Shown piece after piece: positions 1-8,012 of a stretch of 64,000 bases of DNA. Position 1 is the first letter of the stretch. Every line of letters starts with the position of its first letter. The position numbers were made by a program, and so were the translations under genes. Location of the stretch: assembly GCA_017516965.1 (NCBI GenBank), contig JAFXAP010000015.1:124001-188000 (forward strand), in the 5' to 3' direction. This DNA comes from Clostridia bacterium (GTDB taxonomy: Bacteria; Bacillota; Clostridia; Oscillospirales; Acutalibacteraceae). Below the pieces are notes generated by a model. It searched no databases, was not told the origin of the DNA, and saw only the letters and a list, made by a program, of their open reading frames with translations.

Positions 1-1146
1 TACAACCAGGTCAAGCGTGCCTGTTGCCGACACGTAATGCTTTGTGTTTTCTAAACTTACCTTTTCAAAATTTCCGTCATATTCAATTGAGCACACACGG
101 AAGGTCTGATCCTCAGTGCCCGAAATACCAAGAGACTGGTTCCAGTTATATGCCAAAAATGCACTTGCAAACTTCTGAATTTCTTCATTTACAGTTTTCA
201 CATCATAATACAGTTGACTGGGTGTTTTATTATCTCTTTCAAGCATACAATTTTTGTATTGTGGGTCCATACCTTCTGGCACTGAATAGCAGTAATACTG
301 TATGTTTTGAGCGCCAAAAGCCAATGCCAAATATACCTGCTGACGCATATCTGCTTCACATAAAGAGTCTATAAACTCGTTACCTGTGCTTGACTGCAAA
401 ATCATTGAGGTTTCAGCGCCGTATTTTTTAGCTGTTTGCGCTATCTGATTATAGTTGTTAATTATATTGCTCTCAACCGACGTTGAGTTCGAATGCAAAT
501 AACAGTCAACCGAAATGTGAGGATTTTCGAATTTGCTTAAAATACCTTTGCCAAGGTGCTCTAACATTTCAGGATATGAACTATAATCACGGCTGGTTAT
601 TGCTGTTTCAGGAATGAGATTCACTATATACTTTCTACCGGGATATACCTTTTTAAAGTCATTAATAAGGGTATCGTTTGAGAGGTATTCCATAGTTTCT
701 TTGTTGGGTTCATCCTTTACGTGCATACCCTTTATAATGTCCATATATTCACCATAGACATTGTGGTTGCTAAAAGGTGTGCCCTCAAAGTATTCGTCGC
801 CTTCATTTACACGATTAAACCAACTGTCACCATAAGCAATATAAACATCAAGCCCTACTTTTTTGCAAAGTTCCAGCGCTTCTAAAGAACGTTTTGAACC
901 AATGTAGTATTGATTTTCGCTACTGCGAGGCTGTTCATCGTGATTTGTAAAGGAGAATACGTTAAATCCTGCATTTTTATACTGTAAAAATGCCTCTTCG
1001 GTCATTTGGCGTGGCGCCCAAAGACCTGCCAACTCAAATTCTTGCGCTTCATATTTAGGTAAATCTTTTTCACTGTAATTACCGCACGCGCAAAGCGACA
1101 AAGTTAAAATAAGTGCCAAAGAAAATGCTAATATTTTTTTCAACAC
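1..1146 (-). CDS. Secreted lipoprotein, TIM-barrel glycosidase-like, paralog of the next gene (3' end cut by the window)
   Basis: Reading leftwards from a GTG at 1146 (AGGTG ribosome binding site 6 bases upstream), an open frame runs off the left edge. It begins with a lipoprotein signal peptide ending in a CAC-G lipobox (LSLCACGN), so the mature protein should be anchored outside the membrane. The body aligns throughout with the neighbouring gene at 1206-2630: shared stretches include ELAGLWAP, NAGFNVFSFTNHD, LELCKKVGLD, QYYCYSVPE and LGISGTEDQTFRV. The pattern of alternating strands and helices, and phrases such as FGAQNIQYYCYSVP, suggest a (beta/alpha)8 barrel like those of glycoside hydrolases, but I do not recognise a named family and cannot point to catalytic acids. 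Role in carbohydrate capture or cleavage is inference only. A TTG at 1143 is an alternative start. Confidence 0.75.
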   Translation of the reverse strand, partial: MLKKILAFSLALILTLSLCACGNYSEKDLPKYEAQEFELAGLWAPRQMTEEAFLQYKNAGFNVFSFTNHDEQPRSSENQYYIGSKRSLEALELCKKVGLDVYIAYGDSWFNRVNEGDEYFEGTPFSNHNVYGEYMDIIKGMHVKDEPNKETMEYLSNDTLINDFKKVYPGRKYIVNLIPETAITSRDYSSYPEMLEHLGKGILSKFENPHISVDCYLHSNSTSVESNIINNYNQIAQTAKKYGAETSMILQSSTGNEFIDSLCEADMRQQVYLALAFGAQNIQYYCYSVPEGMDPQYKNCMLERDNKTPSQLYYDVKTVNEEIQKFASAFLAYNWNQSLGISGTEDQTFRVCSIEYDGNFEKVSLENTKHYVSATGTLDLVV

Positions 1147-1167
1147 AGCGTTCACCTCTATATAGTT

Positions 1168-1196
1168 AGGCTGACGAAAAATTCGTCAGCCTTTTT
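1168..1196. terminator. Perfect hairpin between the tandem lipoprotein genes
   Basis: Arms AGGCTGACGAA and TTCGTCAGCCT flank a 3-base loop. A T-run follows on the plus strand only. On the minus strand, where both flanking genes are transcribed, no strong T-run follows, so it may be a processing or attenuation hairpin rather than a full terminator. The same arm sequence encloses the repeat at 19692-19968. Confidence 0.6.
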
Positions 1197-1205
1197 TAAT
1201 ATGTA

Positions 1206-2630
1206 TTATTTTATAGGTGTTACAAATACACCCTCGCCATAAGCGAGATCAAATGCGCACTTACCGTCTTTGTCAAGTTCAACAATCTTAGGTGTGCCGT
1301 CAAAACCTGCACCGCCATAAACTGCTACCTTTTTGCACTTATTAAACTGTGCGGTAACGGTGTTAGAGTCTTCGCGGTCTGCCCAGTTTAAGAACATATA
1401 TGCCTCGCCGTATTTTTCATCTGTGAAACGGCTTATAATCATATCCTGTGTGCCTTTGGCATCAACAAAGTTTTTGCAATCTTTAAATTTTATAACTTCA
1501 AAGTTAGAATCATATTCCAAAGCGCTTATACGGAAGGTTTGATTTTCAGTACCCGAAACACCAATGGTGGTATCCCAGTCATATGCCAAAATAACGTTTG
1601 CGTATGACTGTATTTCCTTATGAATTTTTTGCAAACTGTAATAAACAGGACTTGGAGTGTCATCACGGTTAAGTATACAGCTGTCATACATATATACCGG
1701 ATTGCCCTCTTCGTCAAATGATTTTGGCACAGAATAGCAGTAATACTGTAATGTATCAGCGCCAAAAGCAAGAGCGTTATATACCTCCCAACGAAGATCG
1801 GATTCGCTGAGTTCTGGTTCAAATTCCTTGTGACCCTCATCTGCGCCGCCAACGCTTGACTGAAGAATATATCCTGGTTTAACGCCATATTTTTTTGCAG
1901 AATTTGCAATGTATCTATAGTTATCAAGAAGTGTACCGTCATCGGTTGTACTACCGTTATGGAAAGGATAAACGTCAACCGATACAAACGGTTTTTCAAA
2001 TGGCTCCATAAAGGTCTTTTCATAAAGCTCCATCATTTCGTCATATGAATCAAAGCCACGAGTAGCAACCGCAGTAATAGGAATTAAGTTTACTATGAAT
2101 TTAGCATTTGGATACACCTTTTTAAAATCTTCTATGAGTGTTTTATTACCATACAACTCAAAATGATTTGTTCCGGTGCCATCGGCGCGCTTTAAATAAG
2201 GTTCATCACAAATATGTATGCCTGTGATTATATCTTTATAATCTCCGTAAATATCGTGTTTGCTGAAAGGCGTAGCGCCATAAAAGTCTTCGCCTTCTTC
2301 CTCGCATCTTGGAACCATCCAATCATTGTAGTTAAGAATTGCGTTAAGACCAACCTTTTTACAGTTTTCAAGCGCTGTCATTGTGCGCTTAGAGCCAAAA
2401 TAAAACTGTTCTTCACTTGTTGCGCCAAGCGAATGATTAATCATTGCAAGGGTAGTAAAACCTGCATCTTTATATTGCTGTAAGCCTTTTTCACTAATAT
2501 CATACGGCGCCCAGAAGCCTGAAATTTCAAATTGCTTATCAGCGTACTTTGGAACACCTGATTTACCACAACCTGCAACACCAAATGCCATAACAAAAAC
2601 TAAAGACAATGCTAAAATTCTTTTAAACAT
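1206..2630 (-). CDS. Secreted lipoprotein, TIM-barrel glycosidase-like
   Basis: 474 residues with an N-terminal lipoprotein signal (MFKRILALSLVFVMAFG, lipobox VAGC at about residue 21), hence predicted to sit on the outer face of the membrane. The rest looks like one globular domain of about 440 residues, with a probable barrel (FWAPYDISEKGLQQYKDAGF near the N-terminus, ALAFGADTLQYYCYSVPKSF in the middle) and a beta-rich C-terminus. It is a tandem paralog of the truncated gene to its left. The ATG at 2630 follows AGGAGAGAT. It lies 12 bases downstream of the Na/Pi transporter gene on the same strand, so it is probably transcribed with it. No named family is recognised; polysaccharide-related binding or hydrolysis is a guess from the fold. 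Confidence 0.8.
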   Translation of the reverse strand: MFKRILALSLVFVMAFGVAGCGKSGVPKYADKQFEISGFWAPYDISEKGLQQYKDAGFTTLAMINHSLGATSEEQFYFGSKRTMTALENCKKVGLNAILNYNDWMVPRCEEEGEDFYGATPFSKHDIYGDYKDIITGIHICDEPYLKRADGTGTNHFELYGNKTLIEDFKKVYPNAKFIVNLIPITAVATRGFDSYDEMMELYEKTFMEPFEKPFVSVDVYPFHNGSTTDDGTLLDNYRYIANSAKKYGVKPGYILQSSVGGADEGHKEFEPELSESDLRWEVYNALAFGADTLQYYCYSVPKSFDEEGNPVYMYDSCILNRDDTPSPVYYSLQKIHKEIQSYANVILAYDWDTTIGVSGTENQTFRISALEYDSNFEVIKFKDCKNFVDAKGTQDMIISRFTDEKYGEAYMFLNWADREDSNTVTAQFNKCKKVAVYGGAGFDGTPKIVELDKDGKCAFDLAYGEGVFVTPIK

Positions 2631-2642
2631 ACATATCTCTCC

Positions 2643-4391
2643 TTAATCAATACTGTATTTCTTTTCATATTCACCATATTCTTCGAGGAAGTTACCAACT
2701 GCTGCAGTTTTTACCTTCCTTAAATACTTATGCGTATCAAGTTTTGGTGAATCCTGCTGAATGGTATATACCGCTATATTTGAACAGTGGTCTGATACTC
2801 TCTCTATGTTAGTAAGCAAGTCTGAGAATACAAATCCCATCTGAACTGTGCAATCACCCTTTTGAAGCCTGTCAATATGACGTGATTTTAGTTCATTTTT
2901 AAGTTTATCTATTACCTGCTCAATAGGCTCTACGTGCGCAGCCGCCTCAAAATCATCATTTATAAATGAATCAATCGTTATGTCGGTAATTTCTTTCAAA
3001 GCAGAAATCATAACCTCAATTTCATGCTTTGCATCTTTAGAAAACTCAATATTCTTTTCTTTAATCTCTTGCGCTGTACCGCAAATATTTAGTGCGTGGT
3101 CGCTTATACGCTCCATATCGTTTAGCGAATGTAACATACGTGAAACTGCATGAGAATCATCTTCTGAAAGATTGTTACTGCTCACCCTTACAAGATATGT
3201 ACCAAGCTTGTCCTCATACTTGTCGGTAAGAGTCTCGGTTTCACGCACGAACTGAGCCTTTTGCTCATTAAAATTCCAAACAATCTCAAGCGAAGCCATA
3301 ATTGCCGTGCGTGTGTATTCTGCCATTTCATTTGCAAGACGACGACACTCTGCAATAGCAAGAGGTGTATTGTTAAATATACGCTCGTCCAAAAATACGG
3401 TATGTTGTTTTTCGTCTTTGTCCGGTACCACAAGCTCACAGAATTTGATAATAAATTTCTTGATCGGGAGAAGAATAACCGTGTTGATTGCATTAAATAA
3501 TGTATGAACTATTGCAACGCCTACCATTGCAATTTCGGCGCTTAAAATAGAAGCACCAAAAGCCTTCAGCACATACATAATTATCATACAAACAATCGAA
3601 CCGAAAGCATTAACCGCGAAGTGCATAATAACAACTCTTTTTGCGTTTTTATTGGTACCAAGACTTCCTATCAATGCAGTAACACAGGTTCCAATATTAG
3701 CGCCCAAAACCAAGGGTATAGCCATCTCCCAAGTGATTCCGCCGCTAAGCGCCAGAGCCTGAACAATACCGATTGTTGCGGCGCTTGACTGAATAACACC
3801 TGTAAATACAGTAGAAATAAGAAGCGCGGCTATCGGGCTTTTGAGGGTTGCAAGAAAGCTATCAAATCCGGGTAAAGTTCTGACAGAAACCATAGAATCG
3901 CTCATAAGGTCCATACCAAAAATAAGAATTGCAAAACCAATAAAAATGTTACCAAGGTCTTTTTTTCTACTGCTTTTTGCAAACATTTGCATTACTATAC
4001 CTATAAAAGCAAGTATAGGCGCAAAAAAGCTTGGATTTAAAATCTCGATATACCATTTGCCTTCAAGTCCTGCAAGGCTCAAAAGCCATGCGGTAAGGGT
4101 GGTGCCCACGTTTGAGCCCATTATAAGACCAAAGGTATTGCTAAAATTCAAAAGTCCCGAGTTAACAAGGCCAACAAGCATTACAGTAAATGCCGATGAA
4201 GACTGAATAGCAACGGTAATACCCGCGCCCAAGAAAAAGCCTAAAAAATCATTAGAGGTAACCTTTTTCATAGTGCGTTCAAGTCCGCCACCCGCCATGG
4301 TTTCAAGACCGCCCGACATTACGTTCATACCAAACATAAAGAAGGTAAGTCCTAAAATGAGCGGTATTACCATAGTGTTTAAAACATCCAT
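2643..4391 (-). CDS. Na+/phosphate cotransporter family protein with C-terminal PhoU-like domain
   Basis: 582 residues. The N-terminal ~310 residues are hydrophobic with two inverted Na/Pi-cotransporter repeats, each carrying the family signature (QSSSAFTVM at about residue 62 and QSSAATIGI at about 200). After about residue 340 the protein becomes charged and helical, with two PhoU-type helical stretches (around 350-550) including RMLHSLNDMERISDHALNI. This is the usual architecture of the NptA/YjbB class, which moves phosphate with sodium across the cytoplasmic membrane; the direction of transport is not evident here. The ATG at 4391 follows AGGGGG. It lies 17 bases behind glyQS and 12 bases before the lipoprotein gene, which suggests cotranscription. 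Confidence 0.9.
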   Translation of the reverse strand: MDVLNTMVIPLILGLTFFMFGMNVMSGGLETMAGGGLERTMKKVTSNDFLGFFLGAGITVAIQSSSAFTVMLVGLVNSGLLNFSNTFGLIMGSNVGTTLTAWLLSLAGLEGKWYIEILNPSFFAPILAFIGIVMQMFAKSSRKKDLGNIFIGFAILIFGMDLMSDSMVSVRTLPGFDSFLATLKSPIAALLISTVFTGVIQSSAATIGIVQALALSGGITWEMAIPLVLGANIGTCVTALIGSLGTNKNAKRVVIMHFAVNAFGSIVCMIIMYVLKAFGASILSAEIAMVGVAIVHTLFNAINTVILLPIKKFIIKFCELVVPDKDEKQHTVFLDERIFNNTPLAIAECRRLANEMAEYTRTAIMASLEIVWNFNEQKAQFVRETETLTDKYEDKLGTYLVRVSSNNLSEDDSHAVSRMLHSLNDMERISDHALNICGTAQEIKEKNIEFSKDAKHEIEVMISALKEITDITIDSFINDDFEAAAHVEPIEQVIDKLKNELKSRHIDRLQKGDCTVQMGFVFSDLLTNIERVSDHCSNIAVYTIQQDSPKLDTHKYLRKVKTAAVGNFLEEYGEYEKKYSID

Positions 4392-4408
4392 ATTCTACCC
4401 CCTAAAAA

Positions 4409-5800
4409 TCAAAACTTAACTTTTTCTGCAATATATGATTTAAGTTCGGCAATCGAAATACGAACCTGCTCCATACTGTCACGTTCGCGAACTGTAACGC
4501 AACCGTCCTCTTCACTTTCAAAGTCATAAGTAATGCAGAAAGGCGTACCGATTTCGTCTTCACGGCGATAACGTTTACCTATAGAACCTGCATCATCAAA
4601 ATCAACCATAAACTCTTTTGCCAAATCATTTTTTATTTCCATTGCCTTGTCTGAAAGCTTTTTAGAAAGCGGTAAAACGGCAGCCTTAAATGGCGCAAGA
4701 GCCGGATGAAGACGGAGAACTACTCGCTTATCTCCCTTTTCATCTACCTCTTCGTCATATGCATTGCAAAGGAATGCAAGTGTAACACGATCAGCGCCAA
4801 GTGAAGGTTCAATAACATAAGGAACATACTTTTCATTTGTTTCAGGGTCAAAGTATTCCATAGGTTCGCCTGAATGCTCAGCGTGCTGGCTTAGGTCATA
4901 GTCGGTACGGTCAGCAACACCCCAGAGTTCGCCCCAACCAAATGGGAACAAAAACTCAAAGTCGGTTGTAGCCTTTGAATAGAAACAAAGTTCATCTTTA
5001 TCGTGGTCACGAAGACGAAGTGAGTTTTCATCCATACCAAGATTAAGTAACCAATCGCGACAAAAACTGCGCCAGTAATCAAACCATTCAAGGTCAGTGC
5101 CCGGTTTGCAGAAAAATTCAAGTTCCATCTGCTCAAACTCACGTATACGGAATATAAAGTTACCGGGAGTAATTTCGTTGCGGAAAGATTTACCAATCTG
5201 ACCTACGCCAAAAGGCAACTTGCGTCGTGTAGTACGTTGAATATTTTTAAAGTTTACAAATATACCCTGTGCTGTTTCAGGACGAAGATAAAGTGTTGAA
5301 GAACTATCTTCAGTAACACCCTGAAATGTCTTGAACATAAGGTTAAATTTACGGATGTCGGTAAAATCGTGCGAACCACAATCAGGACAAGCAATACCCT
5401 TTTCTTTTATGTAATCCATCATCTCAGCATCACTCATAGCGGCAGGGTTATCGTCAAGACCGTTTTCGGCAACATAATCTTCAATGAGTTTATCTGCTCT
5501 GTGACGGGTTTTGCATTGACGGCAGTCCATAAGCGGATCAGAAAAGCCACCCAAGTGACCTGATGCTACCCATGTTTCAGGATTCATAATTATCGCGCTG
5601 TCAAGACCTACGTTATAAGGATTTTCCTGCACAAACTTTTTCCACCAAGCGCGTTTGATATTATTTTTAAGTTCAACGCCCAACGGGCCGTAATCCCACG
5701 CGTTTGCAAGACCGCCGTAGATTTCACTACCCGGATATACAAAACCTCTGCCTTTGGCAAGGTTAACTATTGTTTCCATTGTTTTTTGCGAATTGTCCAT
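4409..5800 (-). CDS. glyQS: Glycyl-tRNA synthetase (single-chain dimeric type)
   Basis: 463 residues, the usual length for the alpha2 glycyl-tRNA synthetase. It charges tRNA-Gly with glycine in the cytoplasm. Visible landmarks are [14 protein letters not shown] at the N-terminus, two CxxC pairs that could bind zinc (CRQC and CPDC), the class II motif 2 region ([10 protein letters not shown], then [11 protein letters not shown]), [10 protein letters not shown] of motif 3, and the anticodon-binding domain starting near [15 protein letters not shown]. The ATG at 5800 follows GAGAGGATG. A good promoter lies at 5841-5869. I looked for a T-box leader and found none: the untranslated region is too short. 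Confidence 0.96.
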   Translation of the reverse strand: MDNSQKTMETIVNLAKGRGFVYPGSEIYGGLANAWDYGPLGVELKNNIKRAWWKKFVQENPYNVGLDSAIIMNPETWVASGHLGGFSDPLMDCRQCKTRHRADKLIEDYVAENGLDDNPAAMSDAEMMDYIKEKGIACPDCGSHDFTDIRKFNLMFKTFQGVTEDSSSTLYLRPETAQGIFVNFKNIQRTTRRKLPFGVGQIGKSFRNEITPGNFIFRIREFEQMELEFFCKPGTDLEWFDYWRSFCRDWLLNLGMDENSLRLRDHDKDELCFYSKATTDFEFLFPFGWGELWGVADRTDYDLSQHAEHSGEPMEYFDPETNEKYVPYVIEPSLGADRVTLAFLCNAYDEEVDEKGDKRVVLRLHPALAPFKAAVLPLSKKLSDKAMEIKNDLAKEFMVDFDDAGSIGKRYRREDEIGTPFCITYDFESEEDGCVTVRERDSMEQVRISIAELKSYIAEKVKF

Positions 5801-5840
5801 TTTTTACATCCTCTCGGAAAATTATATTTTTACAAATATA

Positions 5841-5869
5841 ATAGTAATAAAAATGCTCCAAAAAGTCAA
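5841..5869 (-). promoter_or_regulatory. Promoter of glyQS
   Basis: On the minus strand TTGACT (5869-5864), a 17-base spacer and TACTAT (5846-5841), about 40 bases upstream of the glyQS start. Confidence 0.65.
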
Positions 5870-5891
5870 CATTTTTGTTAATTTTATCTTC

Positions 5892-5920
5892 TTGACATAT
5901 TTATATATATGTTATATAAT
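5892..5920 (+). promoter_or_regulatory. Consensus sigma-A promoter of the small gene at 5964
   Basis: TTGACA (5892-5897), exactly 17 bases, TATAAT (5915-5920). It is divergent from the glyQS promoter and gives a leader of about 37 bases. Confidence 0.85.
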
Positions 5921-5963
5921 TTTTAGGTACCAATTTAATCAATTAACCTTAGGAGATATAACC

Positions 5964-6248
5964 ATGGCAGAAACAAATTTTTTAACCTACAAAGGCAAAC
6001 CGCTTGTAAGAAAGGGTAAAGAAATTTACTACGGAGATATGAGCGAAAAATATATTGTTCGTTTCGAAATACTTTCATCAAAAAAAGATGGCAAGTTGGA
6101 GATAGCCGATAAGGTATCGGTTCAATTGCTTGACAGTAACACCGATAAAGCTATGAAGGACCGCGTAAAAAAAGACAGCACGAAGGACAATTTGTTCACA
6201 GCACTCGACCTTGGTTTTACCTGGCTTGAACGCGCATTAAAAGAATAA
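5964..6248 (+). CDS. Small conserved-looking hypothetical protein
   Basis: 94 residues from the ATG at 5964, which sits 7 bases after AGGAGAT. A longer in-frame extension upstream would overlap both promoters and is rejected. The protein is soluble-looking, highly charged (many Lys, Asp and Glu) and has no membrane segment or signal peptide. It shows a beta-rich first half (FLTYKGKPLVRKGKEIYYG, YIVRFEILSS) and a helical end (LFTALDLGFTWLERALKE). I do not recognise the family. It is monocistronic, with a perfect consensus promoter before it and a hairpin after it, so it is probably well expressed. Confidence 0.8.
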   Translation: MAETNFLTYKGKPLVRKGKEIYYGDMSEKYIVRFEILSSKKDGKLEIADKVSVQLLDSNTDKAMKDRVKKDSTKDNLFTALDLGFTWLERALKE

Positions 6249-6258
6249 TTTTTTACCG

Positions 6259-6297
6259 TACCCAAGTTGTTTTTGCAACTTGGGTATTGTTGCTTTT
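6259..6297 (+). terminator. Terminator after the small gene
   Basis: Arms TACCCAAGTTG (6259-6269) and CAACTTGGGTA (6276-6286), followed by a T-rich stretch. Confidence 0.65.
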
Positions 6298-6443
6298 TAA
6301 AAAGCAAAAAATTTTGTAAAAAATATCAAAAAAATTAGCAAAACCCCTTTTCAAAATGAAAAATATATGTTATTATATATATTGATACAATTTTAACAAT
6401 CTATTTGTTACATTTTGTTGAAATCTGTAAGGAGGATAAATTT

Positions 6444-6941
6444 ATGAAAAAGAAAATCAGCAAACTTCCTTTTAAAGGCACTGCCGAACAGGAAGCGCAA
6501 CTCAAAGCAGTTATCGCTGAAAACTGCCATGACAAAAGCAACGTTATGGTAGTTATGCAAAAGGCTCAAGACATCTACGGATATTTGCCGATTGAGGTTC
6601 AGGAAATGATTGCTGAAGGTATGGGCGTATCTCTTGAAAAAGTGTATGGCGTTGCTACCTTCTACGCGCAGTTCTCTCTCTCACCAAAAGGTAAATACAA
6701 CATCTCTGTTTGCCTTGGTACCGCTTGCTACGTTGTAGGCTCAGGCGACATTTTTGACAAACTCAGCGAAAAATTGGGCATTGGTGCAGACGAATGCACC
6801 GAAGACGGTAAATTCTCTCTCACCGCTTGCCGTTGCATCGGCGCTTGCGGTCTTGCTCCGGTTCTTACCGTTAATGAAGATGTTTTCGGTCGTCTTACTG
6901 TTGACGATGTTGACGACATCCTCGCTAAATATGCTGACTAA
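6444..6941 (+). CDS. hydC: NADH-dependent hydrogenase small subunit, NuoE/HydC type
   Basis: 165 residues from the ATG at 6444, placed 8 bases after AAGGAGG. This is the thioredoxin-like [2Fe-2S] subunit of trimeric [FeFe] hydrogenases (homologous to NuoE, 24 kDa). The four cluster ligands are visible in CLGTACYVVGSG and CRCIGACGLAP. The N-terminal half is the helical bundle typical of NuoE (YGYLPIEVQEMIAEGMGVS). With HydB and HydA it would form a cytoplasmic complex that couples NADH (and perhaps ferredoxin) to hydrogen. It is separated from the rest of its operon by the structured repeat at 6939-7214, whose left arm overlaps this gene's TAA stop codon. Confidence 0.93.
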   Translation: MKKKISKLPFKGTAEQEAQLKAVIAENCHDKSNVMVVMQKAQDIYGYLPIEVQEMIAEGMGVSLEKVYGVATFYAQFSLSPKGKYNISVCLGTACYVVGSGDIFDKLSEKLGIGADECTEDGKFSLTACRCIGACGLAPVLTVNEDVFGRLTVDDVDDILAKYAD

Positions 6942-7214
6942 TGCGTGGAGAGTCTAACCCGCCGCGGTTTCTCTCGGCGCCTTTTAGCTTCTTTCTTGCG
7001 CTCGTTTTTGTAAGGCGCCAGTCTTACTGCAAACTCACGCTTCGCCTTTCATAAAAAGGCGTTAGAGCTAAACTCTTTGACCTGCCAAAAGTAATTTTTT
7101 TGGGAGATCGAGGTCGAAGAACGCAGTAATACTGTCGTATTACAAGTGATGAGACAAGAAAAAATGGAAAAATTTATTTTGTCAGGCGTGGTGTGTTCAA
7201 CTCTCCACGCATTA
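6939..7214 (+). repeat. Structured ~258-bp repeat, copy 1, enclosed by a 15-bp perfect inverted repeat
   Basis: The outer stem is 6939-6953 paired with 7200-7214 (TAATGCGTGGAGAGT and its exact complement). The core from GAGAGT to ACTCTC is 6948-7205, 258 bp. It matches the copy at 19692-19968 along its whole length in the same orientation. Internal hairpins shared by both copies are GTAAG/CTTAC, CGCCTTT/AAAGGCG, GTAATAC-TGTC-GTATTAC, and a long A/T stem joining GACCTGCCAAA to TTTGTCAGG. It contains no open reading frame of note. The left arm begins with the hydC stop codon, and the right arm is followed at once by AAAGGA and the ATG at 7230. Confidence 0.9.
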
Positions 7215-7229
7215 AAGGATAGATAACTT

Positions 7230-7583
7230 ATGAAAATAAGTCAAATGCAACAACTTCTTGAAGCAAGGGTAATTTGCTGTGAGGAAAACATTGAACGTCA
7301 CGTTTATTCAGCGTGTGGTTGTGACCTTATGAGCGATGTTTTAGCCTTTGTTAAAGACCAAGCTGTTTTGCTTACAGGACTTGTTAATCCTCAGGTTATT
7401 CGTACAGCCGAAATGATGGATATGATTTGTGTTGTTTTTGTCCGTTCTAAAGTTCCCACACAAGAAATGATTGACTTGGCGCGTGAAAGCGGCATAGTTT
7501 TAATGGTTTCTGATAAAAGACTTTATGAGGCTTGTGGTTTGCTTTATCAAAGCGGTCTCGTTGGAAACAAGGTTAAAGAATGA
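7230..7583 (+). CDS. DRTGG-domain-like protein of the hydrogenase operon
   Basis: 117 residues, soluble. It resembles the stand-alone DRTGG domains often found in clostridial hydrogenase operons, related to the N-terminal part of HPr kinase/phosphorylase: a helix (SQMQQLLEARVICCEENIE), then VLAFVKDQAVLLTGLVNPQVIRT, then a Rossmann-like end (ESGIVLMVSDKRLYEACGLLY). Biochemical function is unknown; a ligand-sensing role is inferred. A second, more divergent member lies at 9271. The ATG follows AAAGGA, directly after the structured repeat. Its end overlaps the next start by 4 bases, so translation is likely coupled. Confidence 0.75.
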   Translation: MKISQMQQLLEARVICCEENIERHVYSACGCDLMSDVLAFVKDQAVLLTGLVNPQVIRTAEMMDMICVVFVRSKVPTQEMIDLARESGIVLMVSDKRLYEACGLLYQSGLVGNKVKE

Positions 7584-8002
7584 GCGAAATACTCAACTTT
7601 CACTTTCAAGTAGACGGAAATGACTTTACTTCCGCCGGCCAGGCATCAATACAAATCAAAAAAATTCTAAGAAGATTGGGGCTTGACCCCGAAATTATCA
7701 GACGAGTATCCATCGCCATGTACGAAGGCGAAATAAATATGGTAATTCACGCTCACGGCGGAGAAGCCGACGTTAACGTTTATGAAGACCATATTGAAAT
7801 TATTTTAAAGGATAACGGTCCCGGCATTAAAGATATTGAACAGGCAATGCAAGAAGGCTTTTCTACCGCTCCCGACCAAATTCGTTCACTCGGCTTTGGC
7901 GCAGGTATGGGACTTCCAAACATGAAACGCTATACCGACGATATGAAGATTGAATCAGAGGTAGGAGTAGGCACTACCGTTACGATGTGCGTTAACTTAT
8001 AA
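7580..8002 (+). CDS. RsbW/SpoIIAB-like GHKL ATP-binding protein
   Basis: 140 residues forming a single histidine-kinase-type ATPase domain: N box near YEGEINMVIHAHGG, G1 box KDNGPGI, G2 box GFGAGMGLPNMKRY and the terminal VGVGTTVTM. This fold is shared by anti-sigma serine kinases such as RsbW and SpoIIAB. There is no sensor or dimerisation domain, so it is not a histidine kinase by itself. Its place between a DRTGG protein and the sensory hydrogenase paralog suggests signal output from the hydrogenase module, which is inference. The ATG overlaps the previous stop (ATGA). Confidence 0.8.
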   Translation: MSEILNFHFQVDGNDFTSAGQASIQIKKILRRLGLDPEIIRRVSIAMYEGEINMVIHAHGGEADVNVYEDHIEIILKDNGPGIKDIEQAMQEGFSTAPDQIRSLGFGAGMGLPNMKRYTDDMKIESEVGVGTTVTMCVNL

Positions 8003-8012
8003 GGAGGACAAT

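Noticed and set aside
5801-5963. T-box riboswitch for glyQS
   Set aside because: The gap is short, lacks the T-box sequence and terminator, and contains only two back-to-back promoters.
6942-7229. Protein-coding gene in the gap after hydC
   Set aside because: No frame with a plausible start; the stretch is explained by the structured repeat, which is also found upstream of parA.
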